A DNA stretch of 37,957 nucleotides, taken from an uncultured Actinomycetes bacterium (lineage in GTDB: Bacteria > Actinomycetota > Actinomycetes > S36-B12). This document shows positions 10,491 through 19,607 of this stretch, in pieces. How positions within the stretch are numbered: position 1 is the first letter of the stretch; each line of letters starts with the position of its first letter. The notes below the pieces were generated by a model that saw only the letters and a list, made by a program, of their open reading frames with translations, was not told the origin of the DNA and searched no databases. The translations under genes and the position numbers were made by a program. The DNA is taken from NCBI GenBank assembly GCA_903832025.1, contig CAIKZY010000170.1, positions 1 through 37,957 on the forward strand. Direction: 5' to 3'.

Positions 10491-10601
10491 TCCCACGCCC
10501 TTGCATGTCCGACCATGATTGGTCACTAGCCACTCGGCGTATGGCTGTCATTGCCTGATCTGCATAGCCTGTTGTTGAACTTCGACGGCATGGGGGTAGC
10601 G

Positions 10602-11081
10602 ATGGCGCAGCTGGTGGTCGGGATAGACGGATCCCCGCAGTCTCGGGATGCACTTGCCTGGGCCCTGCGACTGGCACCGGCTTTTCCGGCCACGATTCAC
10701 TGCGTGATTGCGTGGCAGTTCCCGAACATCTACGGCTGGGGCATGGGCGGACTTCCCAATACTCCGGAGATCCTGGAATTGGATGCTGCTGCGCTGCGCA
10801 CGGTGAATGAGGTTGTCGAGGAGGTAGCCGGTGGTGATGCAGCCGGTGCCATCGAAACCTCAGTTGTCTCGGGCAACCCCGCAAGCGCGCTGATTCACGC
10901 CAGCGCTTCCGCGGCGATGCTGGTGGTTGGCAGTCGAGGACTTGGTGGGTTCACCGGGCTGCTACTCGGTTCGGTGTCGATCGCCTGCACCGAACACGCC
11001 AAATGCCCTGTGCTTGTCGTGCGCGGAAATACCGGGTTGCCGCCCGATCTCCGCAATCCAGCACCGGGATCCACGACATGA
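10602..11081 (+). CDS. Universal stress protein (UspA family)
   Basis: VVGIDGSPQSRDALAWAL and LVVGSRGLGGFTGLLLGSVS...CPVLVVR motifs. Confidence 0.93.
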   Translation: MAQLVVGIDGSPQSRDALAWALRLAPAFPATIHCVIAWQFPNIYGWGMGGLPNTPEILELDAAALRTVNEVVEEVAGGDAAGAIETSVVSGNPASALIHASASAAMLVVGSRGLGGFTGLLLGSVSIACTEHAKCPVLVVRGNTGLPPDLRNPAPGSTT

Positions 11082-11869
11082 GCATCTGGGCCTGGGTGGT
11101 AGTGGCTGCCGGGGTCGTTCTCCTGCTTGTTCTGCTTCGGTTGTCGATTCGGATTGTGCAGCAGTATGAACATGGCGTGCACTTTCGACTCGGGCGAGTG
11201 ATCGGTGTGCGCCAGCCGGGAATCCATTTCATTATTCCCGTAGTGGACACCCTTCGGCTGGTGTCCCTGCGCGTTGTGACGATGCCGATCCAGTCCCAAG
11301 GAATCATCACGCGGGACAACGTGAGTGTGGATGTTTCGGCGGTTGCGTATTACAAGGTCGTGGATGCCAAGAAGTCCGTCGTCGCCATCGAGAGTGTGTC
11401 GGAAGCCATCGATCAGATCGCGCAGACAACGCTTCGCAAAGTGGTGGGCCAACATTACCTCGATGAGATTCTGGCCGAAACTGACCGATTGAACCTCGAT
11501 ATTCGCCGCATACTGGAAAGCACGACTGAGGTATGGGGTGTTGAGGTCGTGCTGGTGGAGCTCAAGGACATCCAACTCCCCGATTCCATGAAACGCGCCA
11601 TGGCTCGGCAGGCTGAGGCCGAGAGGGAAAAGCGGGCCAAGATCATCAATGCCGAGGGTGAGTCGCTCGCCGCCGCTGCCCTGGGTGAGGCGTCCGATGT
11701 GATGATGGCGCACCCGATTGCTCTGCAACTGCGCAATTTGCAGTCTCTGGTGGAGATTGGCGTTGACAAGAACACCACAGTCGTCTTTCCTTCACCGATC
11801 ATGACCACCATTGAGGAACTCAAGGCCTTTATCCTGCGGGAGAAGGGATCTGCTGAGCGCGGTTCGTGA
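11078..11869 (+). CDS. SPFH/Band 7 (stomatin-like) membrane protein
   Basis: N-terminal TM, VQQYEHGVHFRLGRV, PGIHFIIPVVDTL, AEAEREKRAKIINAEGE. Start overlaps the USP stop (ATGA). Confidence 0.93.
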   Translation: MSIWAWVVVAAGVVLLLVLLRLSIRIVQQYEHGVHFRLGRVIGVRQPGIHFIIPVVDTLRLVSLRVVTMPIQSQGIITRDNVSVDVSAVAYYKVVDAKKSVVAIESVSEAIDQIAQTTLRKVVGQHYLDEILAETDRLNLDIRRILESTTEVWGVEVVLVELKDIQLPDSMKRAMARQAEAEREKRAKIINAEGESLAAAALGEASDVMMAHPIALQLRNLQSLVEIGVDKNTTVVFPSPIMTTIEELKAFILREKGSAERGS

Positions 11870-11878
11870 GCAGGTGCA

Positions 11879-13192
11879 TCATCCTGCTTTGGTGTTCCAC
11901 AGTCGGGCTTCACGCTCACTTCGCGCCGTCTGCACCAGCCAGGAGCGCCGGCCCGAGACCGCAGTCTCAACGCTCCACAGAAATTCTCCGGTGCACACAT
12001 CCCTGATCGTCTGCGTTTCGGTGATATTCAGTCGCAGGAGCTGTTGGGCCTGTGCGGCGTCATCGGCGGTCAGATGACCCAGGATATGCACGTCGGATAG
12101 ATGAAAGACTGTCTCCACCGACGCTCGATGTGTTGAGCCTGGCTGGCCAAACATGGCGATGTCACCTGGCCTGTGCATGATCATCATGGTCGCCAGGTTC
12201 TGCGCACGTGCCAATCGCAATCGTTCGGCATGCGCCACAGCTGCTGACTCGTGCTTGAGCAATTGCCATGCCTCATCCAGGACGAGAAGCCGATCTGCCG
12301 GTTCACCCAGTGCCATCGTGTGCATCCACCCCTGGACAGCAGCAAAGGCGCACTCGCGAAGTTCGGTGGGCCCGGACAGCTGACCGAGAGAAGCGACGAA
12401 GAACGCAGTGTCCGGATTGAAGCAGACCGTGCTGGGTCGATCAAGGAGGTTGGCGAAGGAGGATCTGGGGGCAGTGAGTCGATCAAGTGGCGGCAGGAGC
12501 GTTCGTCCAGCATCGCGCAAGTCGGCAGCAGCCTTCAATGAGTACCCGACAGGATCTGCGATATGCATGCGCACATCCGTCAGCCTGGCATCGGCTGGCA
12601 GTTCAGCGGTGGCACGTGACAAGGCCAGGAGCTCCACGTCTGTCAGACGGCGTTCGCCCACGATCTCCAGGAGAACGCGCACTGCGCGCATCCGCTGCTC
12701 TCCAGCGCTGGCTGCATCGAGTCCCGCCGGCACGTCCAGGGGGTTCAGGGCAATGTCAGGCTCACCAAATCGGACCGCAACGCCGCCATACGCGTCGGCG
12801 TACCTGGCCCAGTCGCTCTTGCCGTCGACGACCATGACTTTTCTGCCCTGATGGGCAAGTGCGCGCAGGGCGATGGCGCAGGCAGTCGTCGATTTTCCCG
12901 AGCCGGTGGAACCGAGCATCGAGATGTTCATGGCGTTCGTGATGCCTGATCGATACCAACTGTGGGCATCGAAACTGAAGGGTGACCCGTCAGGAAGGGG
13001 CCCGATCACCGGTCCGCCTGCGTCGGGAGCGGCCGAGGTAAGCCAGGGCCAGGCAGTTGCCGCTGCCATCGATGAGATGGGCGCGGCGCTCCTCGGCCTA
13101 TCGGTGACGGCATCCCATCCGGTGCTGCGACTGGGCCCCTGGCTGGAAGCCGAGCGTGGCGGTGCAATGACACGGGAGCGCCGATTCCTCAT
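11879..13192 (-). CDS. VirB4/TraC-like T4SS ATPase
   Basis: Walker A MLGSTGSGKSTTA, LLVLDEAWQLL Walker B, VETVFHLSDVHILGHLT; operonic with SCO6880-like gene. Confidence 0.85.
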   Translation of the reverse strand: MRNRRSRVIAPPRSASSQGPSRSTGWDAVTDRPRSAAPISSMAAATAWPWLTSAAPDAGGPVIGPLPDGSPFSFDAHSWYRSGITNAMNISMLGSTGSGKSTTACAIALRALAHQGRKVMVVDGKSDWARYADAYGGVAVRFGEPDIALNPLDVPAGLDAASAGEQRMRAVRVLLEIVGERRLTDVELLALSRATAELPADARLTDVRMHIADPVGYSLKAAADLRDAGRTLLPPLDRLTAPRSSFANLLDRPSTVCFNPDTAFFVASLGQLSGPTELRECAFAAVQGWMHTMALGEPADRLLVLDEAWQLLKHESAAVAHAERLRLARAQNLATMMIMHRPGDIAMFGQPGSTHRASVETVFHLSDVHILGHLTADDAAQAQQLLRLNITETQTIRDVCTGEFLWSVETAVSGRRSWLVQTARSEREARLWNTKAG

Positions 13193-14631
13193 AGCAAGCC
13201 GCCAAGGGGAGTCAAGGTGAACAGCACGGTCGGCGTTGGGTAGGCAACCGAAGTGAACCGAAGTGGGGCGGCTTCCCGAATCAGCACTGACGTGGCTGCC
13301 GCAACGGTCTCACGGTCGGATCCGCTGACCACTGCGTGGATGACCAGTTCGGTTTCCACGTGTCCACGAGCCGCCTGCGCGCCCATCTGATGCAGTGACG
13401 CCATCTCGCGTTGCAATCGGTGCGTATCGATCAGCAGACCCGACATCGGCGAGGTGTCGGCTGCAATCTGTTGGCGTCGCAGTTTCAATTGCCTGACCCG
13501 TGTGCGGGCTTGAGTTCGCTCAGGCGGAATCGGACGGATGGTCAGTGCGAAGGCCACCTGAACTCCCGGTCGTACCGCCATCAGCGGGGCCAGAACATTC
13601 CCGTCAACTTCGATGGCTGTGGCGCAGACGGCGCTCAAGGCTGTGTGGGCGCTATGCGGGGTTACCAGAAACTCGGCAGTGTCCTGATACGACGGAAATA
13701 TCGGTCGCTGCTTGGGAGTCTGCGTGTGTTCGCGGCCCGTTGGCCCGTCTGGCAGTGGAAGAAACGGGGCGAGCAGTGCCTCTTGCACCTGATCTCGAGT
13801 GATTTGACCAGTGACGGAAATTCCCGCCTGCCGCATCGCGGATGTCAGTGCCGCACCGCCGGCCTGCAACGTCCCCGACGCCTGCTTGAGCAGGCGTGCA
13901 TCAAAGGTTGCGGCAAAGACGGTATGCGATGTTTGAGCCGACAGGTGTGCCAGGAAATCCTGGTATCCCTCTCGCGCGAGTGGAACGGCATCGCTGCGAT
14001 GTTCACGATGCCAGGCATGGGCGGACGTGAGCGCATCGGCAGTTGACGTCCGGTGGTGAACGGTAACTCCGATCAAGCCCGGTGTGAGCGCGAACGTATT
14101 GATGGCGCTGGCCCAGCGCGAGATCGCGTGATCCTGGTCGGGCCCGTCGAGCAATTGATACGCCGGACCTTCCACATGCCAGGCAAGCGTCTGGCGAGCT
14201 CCGGGTTTGCCCGATCGCGGCCTGGGCAAGGTGAACACGTCCTGTTCGTCGACACGGCTGACTCCTGCTCGGGCTAATCGGCCAGGCGCCGCACTGAACA
14301 GCAGATCCGTAGTGCCGCGGTGGAACTTGCGAGGGACGTTGATTGCCTCATACCGGGACAGTCGGGAAGTCTGGCGGCGCGCGGCTCGCACCTGGTGAGC
14401 CAGGAGGTACCACCCGTTGCGTTGATTCCTGCGGATACAGCTGATGACCGCCAATTCGGTGATCAGCAGCACCAGCCAGGGCCAACCGGGCGGCCCGGTG
14501 ACCGTGAGAACCACTGAGCACAGCACGGCACTGATCGAGGAGATGAGTTGCAGACCTGAGATTGGGCCGACAAGGTATGCCGCTCGTGGTGCGGCAAGCA
14601 GGACTGTGCGACGTGTCAGAGTCTCGGTCAT
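13189..14631 (-). CDS. SCO6880-family T4SS-associated protein
   Basis: Start MTETLTRRTVLLAAP; two N-terminal TM segments; actinobacterial conjugation-module protein by context and resemblance. The N-terminal extension in the ORF track (to 15363) looks non-coding and overlaps the VirB6-like gene. Confidence 0.75.
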   Translation of the reverse strand: MTETLTRRTVLLAAPRAAYLVGPISGLQLISSISAVLCSVVLTVTGPPGWPWLVLLITELAVISCIRRNQRNGWYLLAHQVRAARRQTSRLSRYEAINVPRKFHRGTTDLLFSAAPGRLARAGVSRVDEQDVFTLPRPRSGKPGARQTLAWHVEGPAYQLLDGPDQDHAISRWASAINTFALTPGLIGVTVHHRTSTADALTSAHAWHREHRSDAVPLAREGYQDFLAHLSAQTSHTVFAATFDARLLKQASGTLQAGGAALTSAMRQAGISVTGQITRDQVQEALLAPFLPLPDGPTGREHTQTPKQRPIFPSYQDTAEFLVTPHSAHTALSAVCATAIEVDGNVLAPLMAVRPGVQVAFALTIRPIPPERTQARTRVRQLKLRRQQIAADTSPMSGLLIDTHRLQREMASLHQMGAQAARGHVETELVIHAVVSGSDRETVAAATSVLIREAAPLRFTSVAYPTPTVLFTLTPLGGLL

Positions 14632-14633
14632 GG

Positions 14634-15470
14634 CTATCTCACCAGCCCCAGTGCGATGGATTGTGCCGCTGAGGCGGCGTGGTGGCCAGCACCAATGCGA
14701 GTGGCCCCCTCTGCTCCGGTACTGGGCAGTGCGCGTGCGATTGTTGACAGGACGGTAAATGGCGCAAGTCCGGCCAGGATGACTCCGATGGCAAGGGCCA
14801 GTGGTGCTTCGGCTGGCGGGCTGATCTGTTGCATCATGACTGCGATGGCAAGACCCAGGGAAGCCCACAGCGGGGCAAGGAGCAGCGTGCCGAACCAGGT
14901 TGCCCACTTCACAGCGGCATTGAGGCCGCCGCGAAACGCCACCATGGAAGCAGCAATCGGAGCCATGATGACGGTGAAGAGAAAGGCATAACTGGCGATC
15001 AATCCAGCAACCACGTATGTGATCGCAGCAATCGTGGTCATGATTGTTGCGAGCAAGCTGGAGACATCTGTGGGGCTTGCCAGTGCTGGCCCCAGCCCGG
15101 CAGCGGTGATGATTGAGCGCGCGGTGTCGATCACTGGCTGCCGGACCTGCGCAGCCAGCCACAGGGCACTTGGCCCGATGCCAGCGGCGAGCATGACACC
15201 AAAGAGCGCCTGCGCCATACCTCGAACATCTGCAGCTGTCATGCTGATGATGACCACCGGAATCGCGAACCATAATCCGATCACCACACCTAGACCGGTC
15301 ATGCCGATCATGAGCCAGTTCCAGGCACCGTGTGCATTCAAAGCCGTGAGGTCCGGAGTCCACACGCCGAGGTAGTCCGAGACCAGTGAATGCAATCCGT
15401 CCTGGATATTGATGGGGGACAGTTGGGCGATGAAGTACTGGAAGGCTGATACCAGCCAGCTATTGAACAT
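14634..15470 (-). CDS. TrbL/VirB6-like polytopic membrane protein of T4SS
   Basis: MFNSWLVSAFQYFIAQLSP... with 6-7 hydrophobic segments, between SCO6880-like and small membrane protein genes. Confidence 0.75.
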   Translation of the reverse strand: MFNSWLVSAFQYFIAQLSPINIQDGLHSLVSDYLGVWTPDLTALNAHGAWNWLMIGMTGLGVVIGLWFAIPVVIISMTAADVRGMAQALFGVMLAAGIGPSALWLAAQVRQPVIDTARSIITAAGLGPALASPTDVSSLLATIMTTIAAITYVVAGLIASYAFLFTVIMAPIAASMVAFRGGLNAAVKWATWFGTLLLAPLWASLGLAIAVMMQQISPPAEAPLALAIGVILAGLAPFTVLSTIARALPSTGAEGATRIGAGHHAASAAQSIALGLVR

Positions 15471-15472
15471 CG

Positions 15473-15745
15473 CTACGAGATCGCCAGGTTGGTGGAGACC
15501 CACGAATACAGGCCGGCTATCCCGGCGATAACTGCTGCACCGGCGATCCAGACGGCCAGTGCGCGCCACCATCGTCCTGAATCTCGGTCCGCCACATGTG
15601 ACCAGATCAGGCCAATCGCGATCATGATGCCGATCGCTATTACCAGCGTGGTCCCGAGCATGGTTGCGGTGTCCTTGGCAATCGAAGCCATCTTGTCCAC
15701 GATGGGGAATGTGGCGGTTGCCGTGATGCTGGTACTGCTGTTCAT
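15473..15745 (-). CDS. Small two-TM membrane protein (VirB2/pilin-position T4SS component)
   Basis: MNSSTSITATATFPIVDKMASIAKDTATMLGTTLVIAIGIMIAIGLIW...; two TM helices; position upstream of VirB6-like gene. Confidence 0.65.
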   Translation of the reverse strand: MNSSTSITATATFPIVDKMASIAKDTATMLGTTLVIAIGIMIAIGLIWSHVADRDSGRWWRALAVWIAGAAVIAGIAGLYSWVSTNLAIS

Positions 15746-15792
15746 GATGTGCCTTTCGGTGCTCGTCGTTCGGAAGAGGTGGTCGATCGCGG

Positions 15793-16518
15793 TCAGGACG
15801 GGAGTTTCTCGGGTGGTCGAATCACCCGTCCAAATCCAGAGAGATGCGCGGTGTACCAACCTGGTGTCAACGTGCTTTGGACCACCCCTTGGCTGGGATT
15901 TGCCGCTTGCACAAAAGTGATCGCCGGACCGGTGACTGAATCGACAATGGCCACATGGTGGACTCCGCCGGCGAACCAGAAGACGAGATCTCCTGGCTGA
16001 ACGTCGGATTGCGCGATGTGCTGTACCTCGTCCCATTGCGAGTACGAGTACGCGGTCAGGTGCACCCCCGCAGCGCCCCACGCTGCCGCAGTCAAGGTCG
16101 AGCAGTCCCAAGTCCATGGTGGCCGTGCCATTCCATCGGCCACGTATGGCTTTCCCAATTGCTCCACCGCAAAAGCAATGGCCGCCCGTGCTCGTGCATC
16201 GGGGGCTTGCAATTGTGATACGACGGGAAACTGTGCCACCGCGCTCAAAGTTGAGCACAGCGCGTGCAGACCGTTCGGTGTGGAACTCTGGTCTGACGGA
16301 TTCGGGCTGCTGGCCAAAGCCGGTGCCGGTGTCTGCATCGGTATCGGCAGTGCTGCAGCAGCATGCCTGTCAGTGCACGTGTGCTGCAACGACAGTGCAC
16401 ACATCGCCGAGCCGAGAAAGAGCAGCGGAGCCATGCAGACGCCCAGTGTCATTGCGCCAAGCAGGGCAAGTGGCTTGCGAAAGCGCACAGCCAGCTGGAC
16501 GAGCAGCGCAACGGGCAT
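15793..16518 (-). CDS. NlpC/P60-family peptidoglycan hydrolase (VirB1-like role in T4SS)
   Basis: N-terminal TM, GKPYVADGMARPPWTWDCSTLT (catalytic Cys), GDLVFWFAGGVHHVAIV (His). Confidence 0.87.
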   Translation of the reverse strand: MPVALLVQLAVRFRKPLALLGAMTLGVCMAPLLFLGSAMCALSLQHTCTDRHAAAALPIPMQTPAPALASSPNPSDQSSTPNGLHALCSTLSAVAQFPVVSQLQAPDARARAAIAFAVEQLGKPYVADGMARPPWTWDCSTLTAAAWGAAGVHLTAYSYSQWDEVQHIAQSDVQPGDLVFWFAGGVHHVAIVDSVTGPAITFVQAANPSQGVVQSTLTPGWYTAHLSGFGRVIRPPEKLPS

Positions 16519-16540
16519 GAGTCCTCCAGATCAGGCAGGT

Positions 16541-16585
16541 GCAGTACCGGTCGGACTCCGGGGGAGGTCGTCCGACCGGTACTGC
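16541..16585 (-). repeat. Perfect 16-bp inverted repeat with 13-nt loop (intercistronic hairpin)
   Basis: GCAGTACCGGTCGGAC (16541-16556) and GTCCGACCGGTACTGC (16570-16585) are exact reverse complements. Confidence 0.95.
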
Positions 16586-16640
16586 GGTCCGCGAAGTCGC
16601 CGATTGGTCAGATCAACGTCGGCGCGGACAGCGGGGGGTC

Positions 16641-16800
16641 AGGGCATGCTCTTTCGCATGTCATGACGCAGTTGAGGCAGGGATATTGCGGCGAGTAGTC
16701 GAATGAAGGCGAGTTCGACAGCACTGGCCAGATGCTGCCAGCGCCAGACTTGCGGCCAGTTGTCCCAGCCGCGATCGACCGGGGAGATCGTGGCACTCAT
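16641..16800 (-). CDS. Small hypothetical protein (about 52 aa)
   Basis: Manual translation MSATISPVDRGWDNWPQVWRWQHLASAVELAFIRLLAAISLPQLRHDMRKSMP*; ATG overlaps the ssb stop codon (ATGA coupling). Below the ORF track length cut-off. Confidence 0.5.
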
Positions 16801-17147
16801 GCGCCCACGCAATTCCACGCAGCAAATCGCAAGGAGGCGCCAATTTCCTCGACGTTGAGTTCGATTGAGATTCGCTCCTGCCCGTCCTTGTCGGTGAAGG
16901 TGTGCTGTTCCAGGGAGCCTGCAGCGAGCACTCGGCTGCCCTTAGTGAAGGTGTCGGCCATGTGCTCGGCCAGCACCCCCCAACTGGTGCAGCGCAGGAA
17001 CAACGTCTCCCCGTCAATCCAGCCGGCGCTGTCCTTGTCGTACCGCCGAGGCGTGGATGCGATCGTAAAGTTGCACACTGCGGTTCCGCTTGTTGTGAAT
17101 CGAAGCTCCGGCTCGGCAGTGAGATTGCCGGTGACGGTTGTTGACAT
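16797..17147 (-). CDS. ssb: Single-stranded DNA-binding protein
   Basis: MSTTVTGNLTAEPELRFTTSGTAVCNFTIASTPRR...FLRCTSWGVLAEHMADTFTKGSRVLAAGSLEQHTF, OB-fold SSB signature; short, lacks acidic tail. Confidence 0.92.
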   Translation of the reverse strand: MSTTVTGNLTAEPELRFTTSGTAVCNFTIASTPRRYDKDSAGWIDGETLFLRCTSWGVLAEHMADTFTKGSRVLAAGSLEQHTFTDKDGQERISIELNVEEIGASLRFAAWNCVGA

Positions 17148-17188
17148 GGCCGTTCCTTTCATTGGTGTTGTGGTGGATTTGGCTGGAT

Positions 17189-18286
17189 CTACTGGATGTC
17201 TGAGTTGTCGTGTGCAGGAGCCGAGGCAAGGCCAAGGCAGCTCTCCTTAGACACCGCGCCTCCGAACAGGTTGGTGAACTGCTCCGAGGGCATGCCGCAC
17301 AAGAGCGCGGTTTCGATGAGTTGGGCCATCGAGCATTCCGGTTCGGCTGCGCGGGCGCGGGCGATGGCCACGTTGGCACGAGCACCGTCGCCGATCAGCC
17401 AGTGCAAGATGGCAAGCAGAGTGACACTGTTGGCGGCATAGATGTCGGGGGTGTCCTGGGCAATTTGCGTGAGTCGCTCGATTGCGGACAGCCGATGTGA
17501 TCGCGATGCTGGTACCAACTCGAAGAGGACGAGATCGCGCACCGGCAAGTGCATGAGCGCGGCCACGATAAAGGCCTCCTGCCGGATACTCAAATGCCCG
17601 GTGTGCAGCAGGAGATCGGTGATGGCATCGCATGCTTCCAGCATCCGGTCGGGATCGGTCAACGGAGCTTGGATCAGGTCCGGCACGAGTTCGGTCAGTT
17701 GGTCGGCTCGTGAGCTCGGCCTGAATTGACTTTCTTGGACCAGGATGGCCCGGTTGGCCACGGGTGCTCGACCAGCGAGCACGAAATTGGCGGCAACTTC
17801 GTCACGCACATGTGCCAGGACCGGCTGGCCGTGCCAGGGGGAGTCGGCAAATTCATGGCCATAGACCCAGACTCGTTCGGTATCGGTATAGAGCACGTCC
17901 ACGATTTGGACACCCTTGGCGAACAGATACTCCTCAACTCGTGCCACTAATGCCTCATGAGGTTGGTACCCGACGGCGACCCCGACTTCATCGGAGAACA
18001 CGACCAGGAGCACCGCAGTGACAGCATGTTGATTGACGATGGCTGACCAAAGGTGCTCAGCCAGGGTGGCTGGGTAATCGACATCATCATGGTCAAGGTC
18101 GTATCGAGCCGCCATCACCACATGCGCTGGATGCGCATCGCCGTTGAGTCCAACGGCCACGAGGGATCGCTGGGGATGAAATCCCAGGAGGTATGGCAAG
18201 GCAGCGACCATGTGCTGCGGGTCATGCATCGTGATCAGCCCGACATCGAATGGACTGGCAGGATCGAACTGAGGGTCTGGTGACAT
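17189..18286 (-). CDS. DUF4192 domain-containing protein
   Basis: AALPYLLGFHPQRSLVAVGL and downstream pattern typical of actinobacterial DUF4192 proteins. Confidence 0.8.
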   Translation of the reverse strand: MSPDPQFDPASPFDVGLITMHDPQHMVAALPYLLGFHPQRSLVAVGLNGDAHPAHVVMAARYDLDHDDVDYPATLAEHLWSAIVNQHAVTAVLLVVFSDEVGVAVGYQPHEALVARVEEYLFAKGVQIVDVLYTDTERVWVYGHEFADSPWHGQPVLAHVRDEVAANFVLAGRAPVANRAILVQESQFRPSSRADQLTELVPDLIQAPLTDPDRMLEACDAITDLLLHTGHLSIRQEAFIVAALMHLPVRDLVLFELVPASRSHRLSAIERLTQIAQDTPDIYAANSVTLLAILHWLIGDGARANVAIARARAAEPECSMAQLIETALLCGMPSEQFTNLFGGAVSKESCLGLASAPAHDNSDIQ

Positions 18287-18336
18287 CGTGACTCCTTGAG
18301 TGCGCGAGGAATGCTGGCCGGTACGTCTGTGGTGCC

Positions 18337-19461
18337 CTAGGCGAGCACGGTGCGAGCTTGCTTGGCCTGGTGGCTGACGTACTGGGTCCCGTCATCGCTC
18401 CAGCCAGCAGGAGCGGGATTCTTCGTTGTCCAGCCGTTGCCCGTGTCGGTGGCACCAGCCGGTGTTGGATCCTTCACGGTGATGGTCGTCGGTGACGGGC
18501 AGTACAGGTCCAGTCCGGTGGCACTGGCCGGGTCCGGCAGGTAATTGCACGGTCCTGTGGCCGGGACGGTTTCGGTGTGGAATGTGTAGGAGACCGTGGT
18601 GTAGGTGTACGGGGCGAACTTCGTGCAGTCGCTGCCTGCATCGGTATAGCCGTCCGGACAGACGTAGATCGTCTTCGTGGACGGCGCCGATGGACCAGAA
18701 GCGGCGACTGAAGCCGCGGGCGGGGCAGGAGTCACCACATTGGCGGCATGCGTGGGTGCGGATGGATTGAGCTCAGCCAAGGTTTGCGTCATCGTGGCAG
18801 TGGATGCGATTCCTTGGGTGGCACTATTCAACGGAGTGACGGTAAAGGCGTACAGCGTGTCCAGATCCAGGCCGGAGATCAGGGCAGCTGGGAGTGACAC
18901 CGTCATCGACACCGCCGGTGCCGGGCTGACCTCAGCCAGTGAACGGGGCGTTGCTTGGAGGCTTGCCGCTTCCACGGGGGTGGCGGTCACGAGGTATCGG
19001 ATGGCACCACCTGCAGCCGAAGCCTGCTGTCTCCAGGACAGTTGCAGTTGATTCGAAGCGCTCGTGGTCGTCACTGTCAGGCCAAACGCTGCCCCCGGTG
19101 ATGCCACCGGGGTTGCCAAGGCAATCCGGACGCCGGCAATCCGGACGCCGTAGGTCTTTCCTGGCTTGAGTCCGGTGAAGACCACTGGGCCAGAACCGGT
19201 TCCCCGTGCAACTCGAGTCTTCTCGCCGGGGGCGCTGAGTGTGACCGGTTGGCCTTGCGAGCCGCGAACGGTAATGCCATTCACTACATCGGCGTCTACC
19301 CCGATGACTTGTGCCTGTGGGGGAAGTAGCGGCGCTGCTGCCAGATCTTGGGCGATGACGGTGCCCGCCTGAGCATGTGCCGTAGGGGAGAGTGCGATGG
19401 CAGCAGTGAGGATTGCCGGGGCTGCGATAGCGACGAGAGCGATTGGCATGTTGACCTTCAT
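18337..19461 (-). CDS. Secreted protein with fibronectin type III-like domain(s)
   Basis: Signal peptide MKVNMPIALVAIAAPAILTAAIALSPTAHAQA; FN3-like segments (FTGLKPGKTYGVRIAGV; ISGLDLDTLYAFTVTPLNS). Long upstream extension in the ORF track overlaps the regulatory region. Confidence 0.75.
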   Translation of the reverse strand: MKVNMPIALVAIAAPAILTAAIALSPTAHAQAGTVIAQDLAAAPLLPPQAQVIGVDADVVNGITVRGSQGQPVTLSAPGEKTRVARGTGSGPVVFTGLKPGKTYGVRIAGVRIALATPVASPGAAFGLTVTTTSASNQLQLSWRQQASAAGGAIRYLVTATPVEAASLQATPRSLAEVSPAPAVSMTVSLPAALISGLDLDTLYAFTVTPLNSATQGIASTATMTQTLAELNPSAPTHAANVVTPAPPAASVAASGPSAPSTKTIYVCPDGYTDAGSDCTKFAPYTYTTVSYTFHTETVPATGPCNYLPDPASATGLDLYCPSPTTITVKDPTPAGATDTGNGWTTKNPAPAGWSDDGTQYVSHQAKQARTVLA

Positions 19462-19477
19462 GACCACTCCTTTTCCG

Positions 19478-19494
19478 TTCCGGACCATCCGGAA
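19478..19494. promoter_or_regulatory. Palindrome TTCCGGA-CCA-TCCGGAA, candidate operator
   Basis: Perfect 7-bp arms, 3-bp spacer, in the divergent intergenic region between the secreted protein and the TetR gene. Confidence 0.6.
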
Positions 19495-19496
19495 AC

Positions 19497-19582
19497 TTTG
19501 TACACGCAGCTGTGACGGAATAGGGAGACATCTGGTTCCACGATGTTGCATATTTGTAATCGCAGATGTGACAGAATGGGAG
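19497..19582. repeat. Pair of about 30-bp imperfect direct repeats (TTTGTAnnCGCAGnTGTGACnGAATnGGGAG-like) 56 bp apart
   Basis: TTTGTACACGCAGCTGTGACGGAATAGGGAG (19497-19527) and TTTGTAATCGCAGATGTGACAGAATGGGAG (19553-19582). Confidence 0.8.
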
Positions 19583-19607
19583 TATTCGGGCGAATGGAGG
19601 GAGCACC

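Noticed and set aside
14632-15363. N-terminal 244 aa of the 724-aa ORF track entry (13189..15363)
   Set aside because: Translation (MDSGPHGFECTRCLELAHDRHDRSRC...) is non-protein-like and overlaps the VirB6-like gene out of frame; the credible start is MTETLTRRT at 14631.
16541-16585. Intrinsic (rho-independent) terminator
   Set aside because: Stem is strong, but no T-tract follows on either strand and nlpC of the same operon begins 23 bp later; kept as an unexplained hairpin instead.
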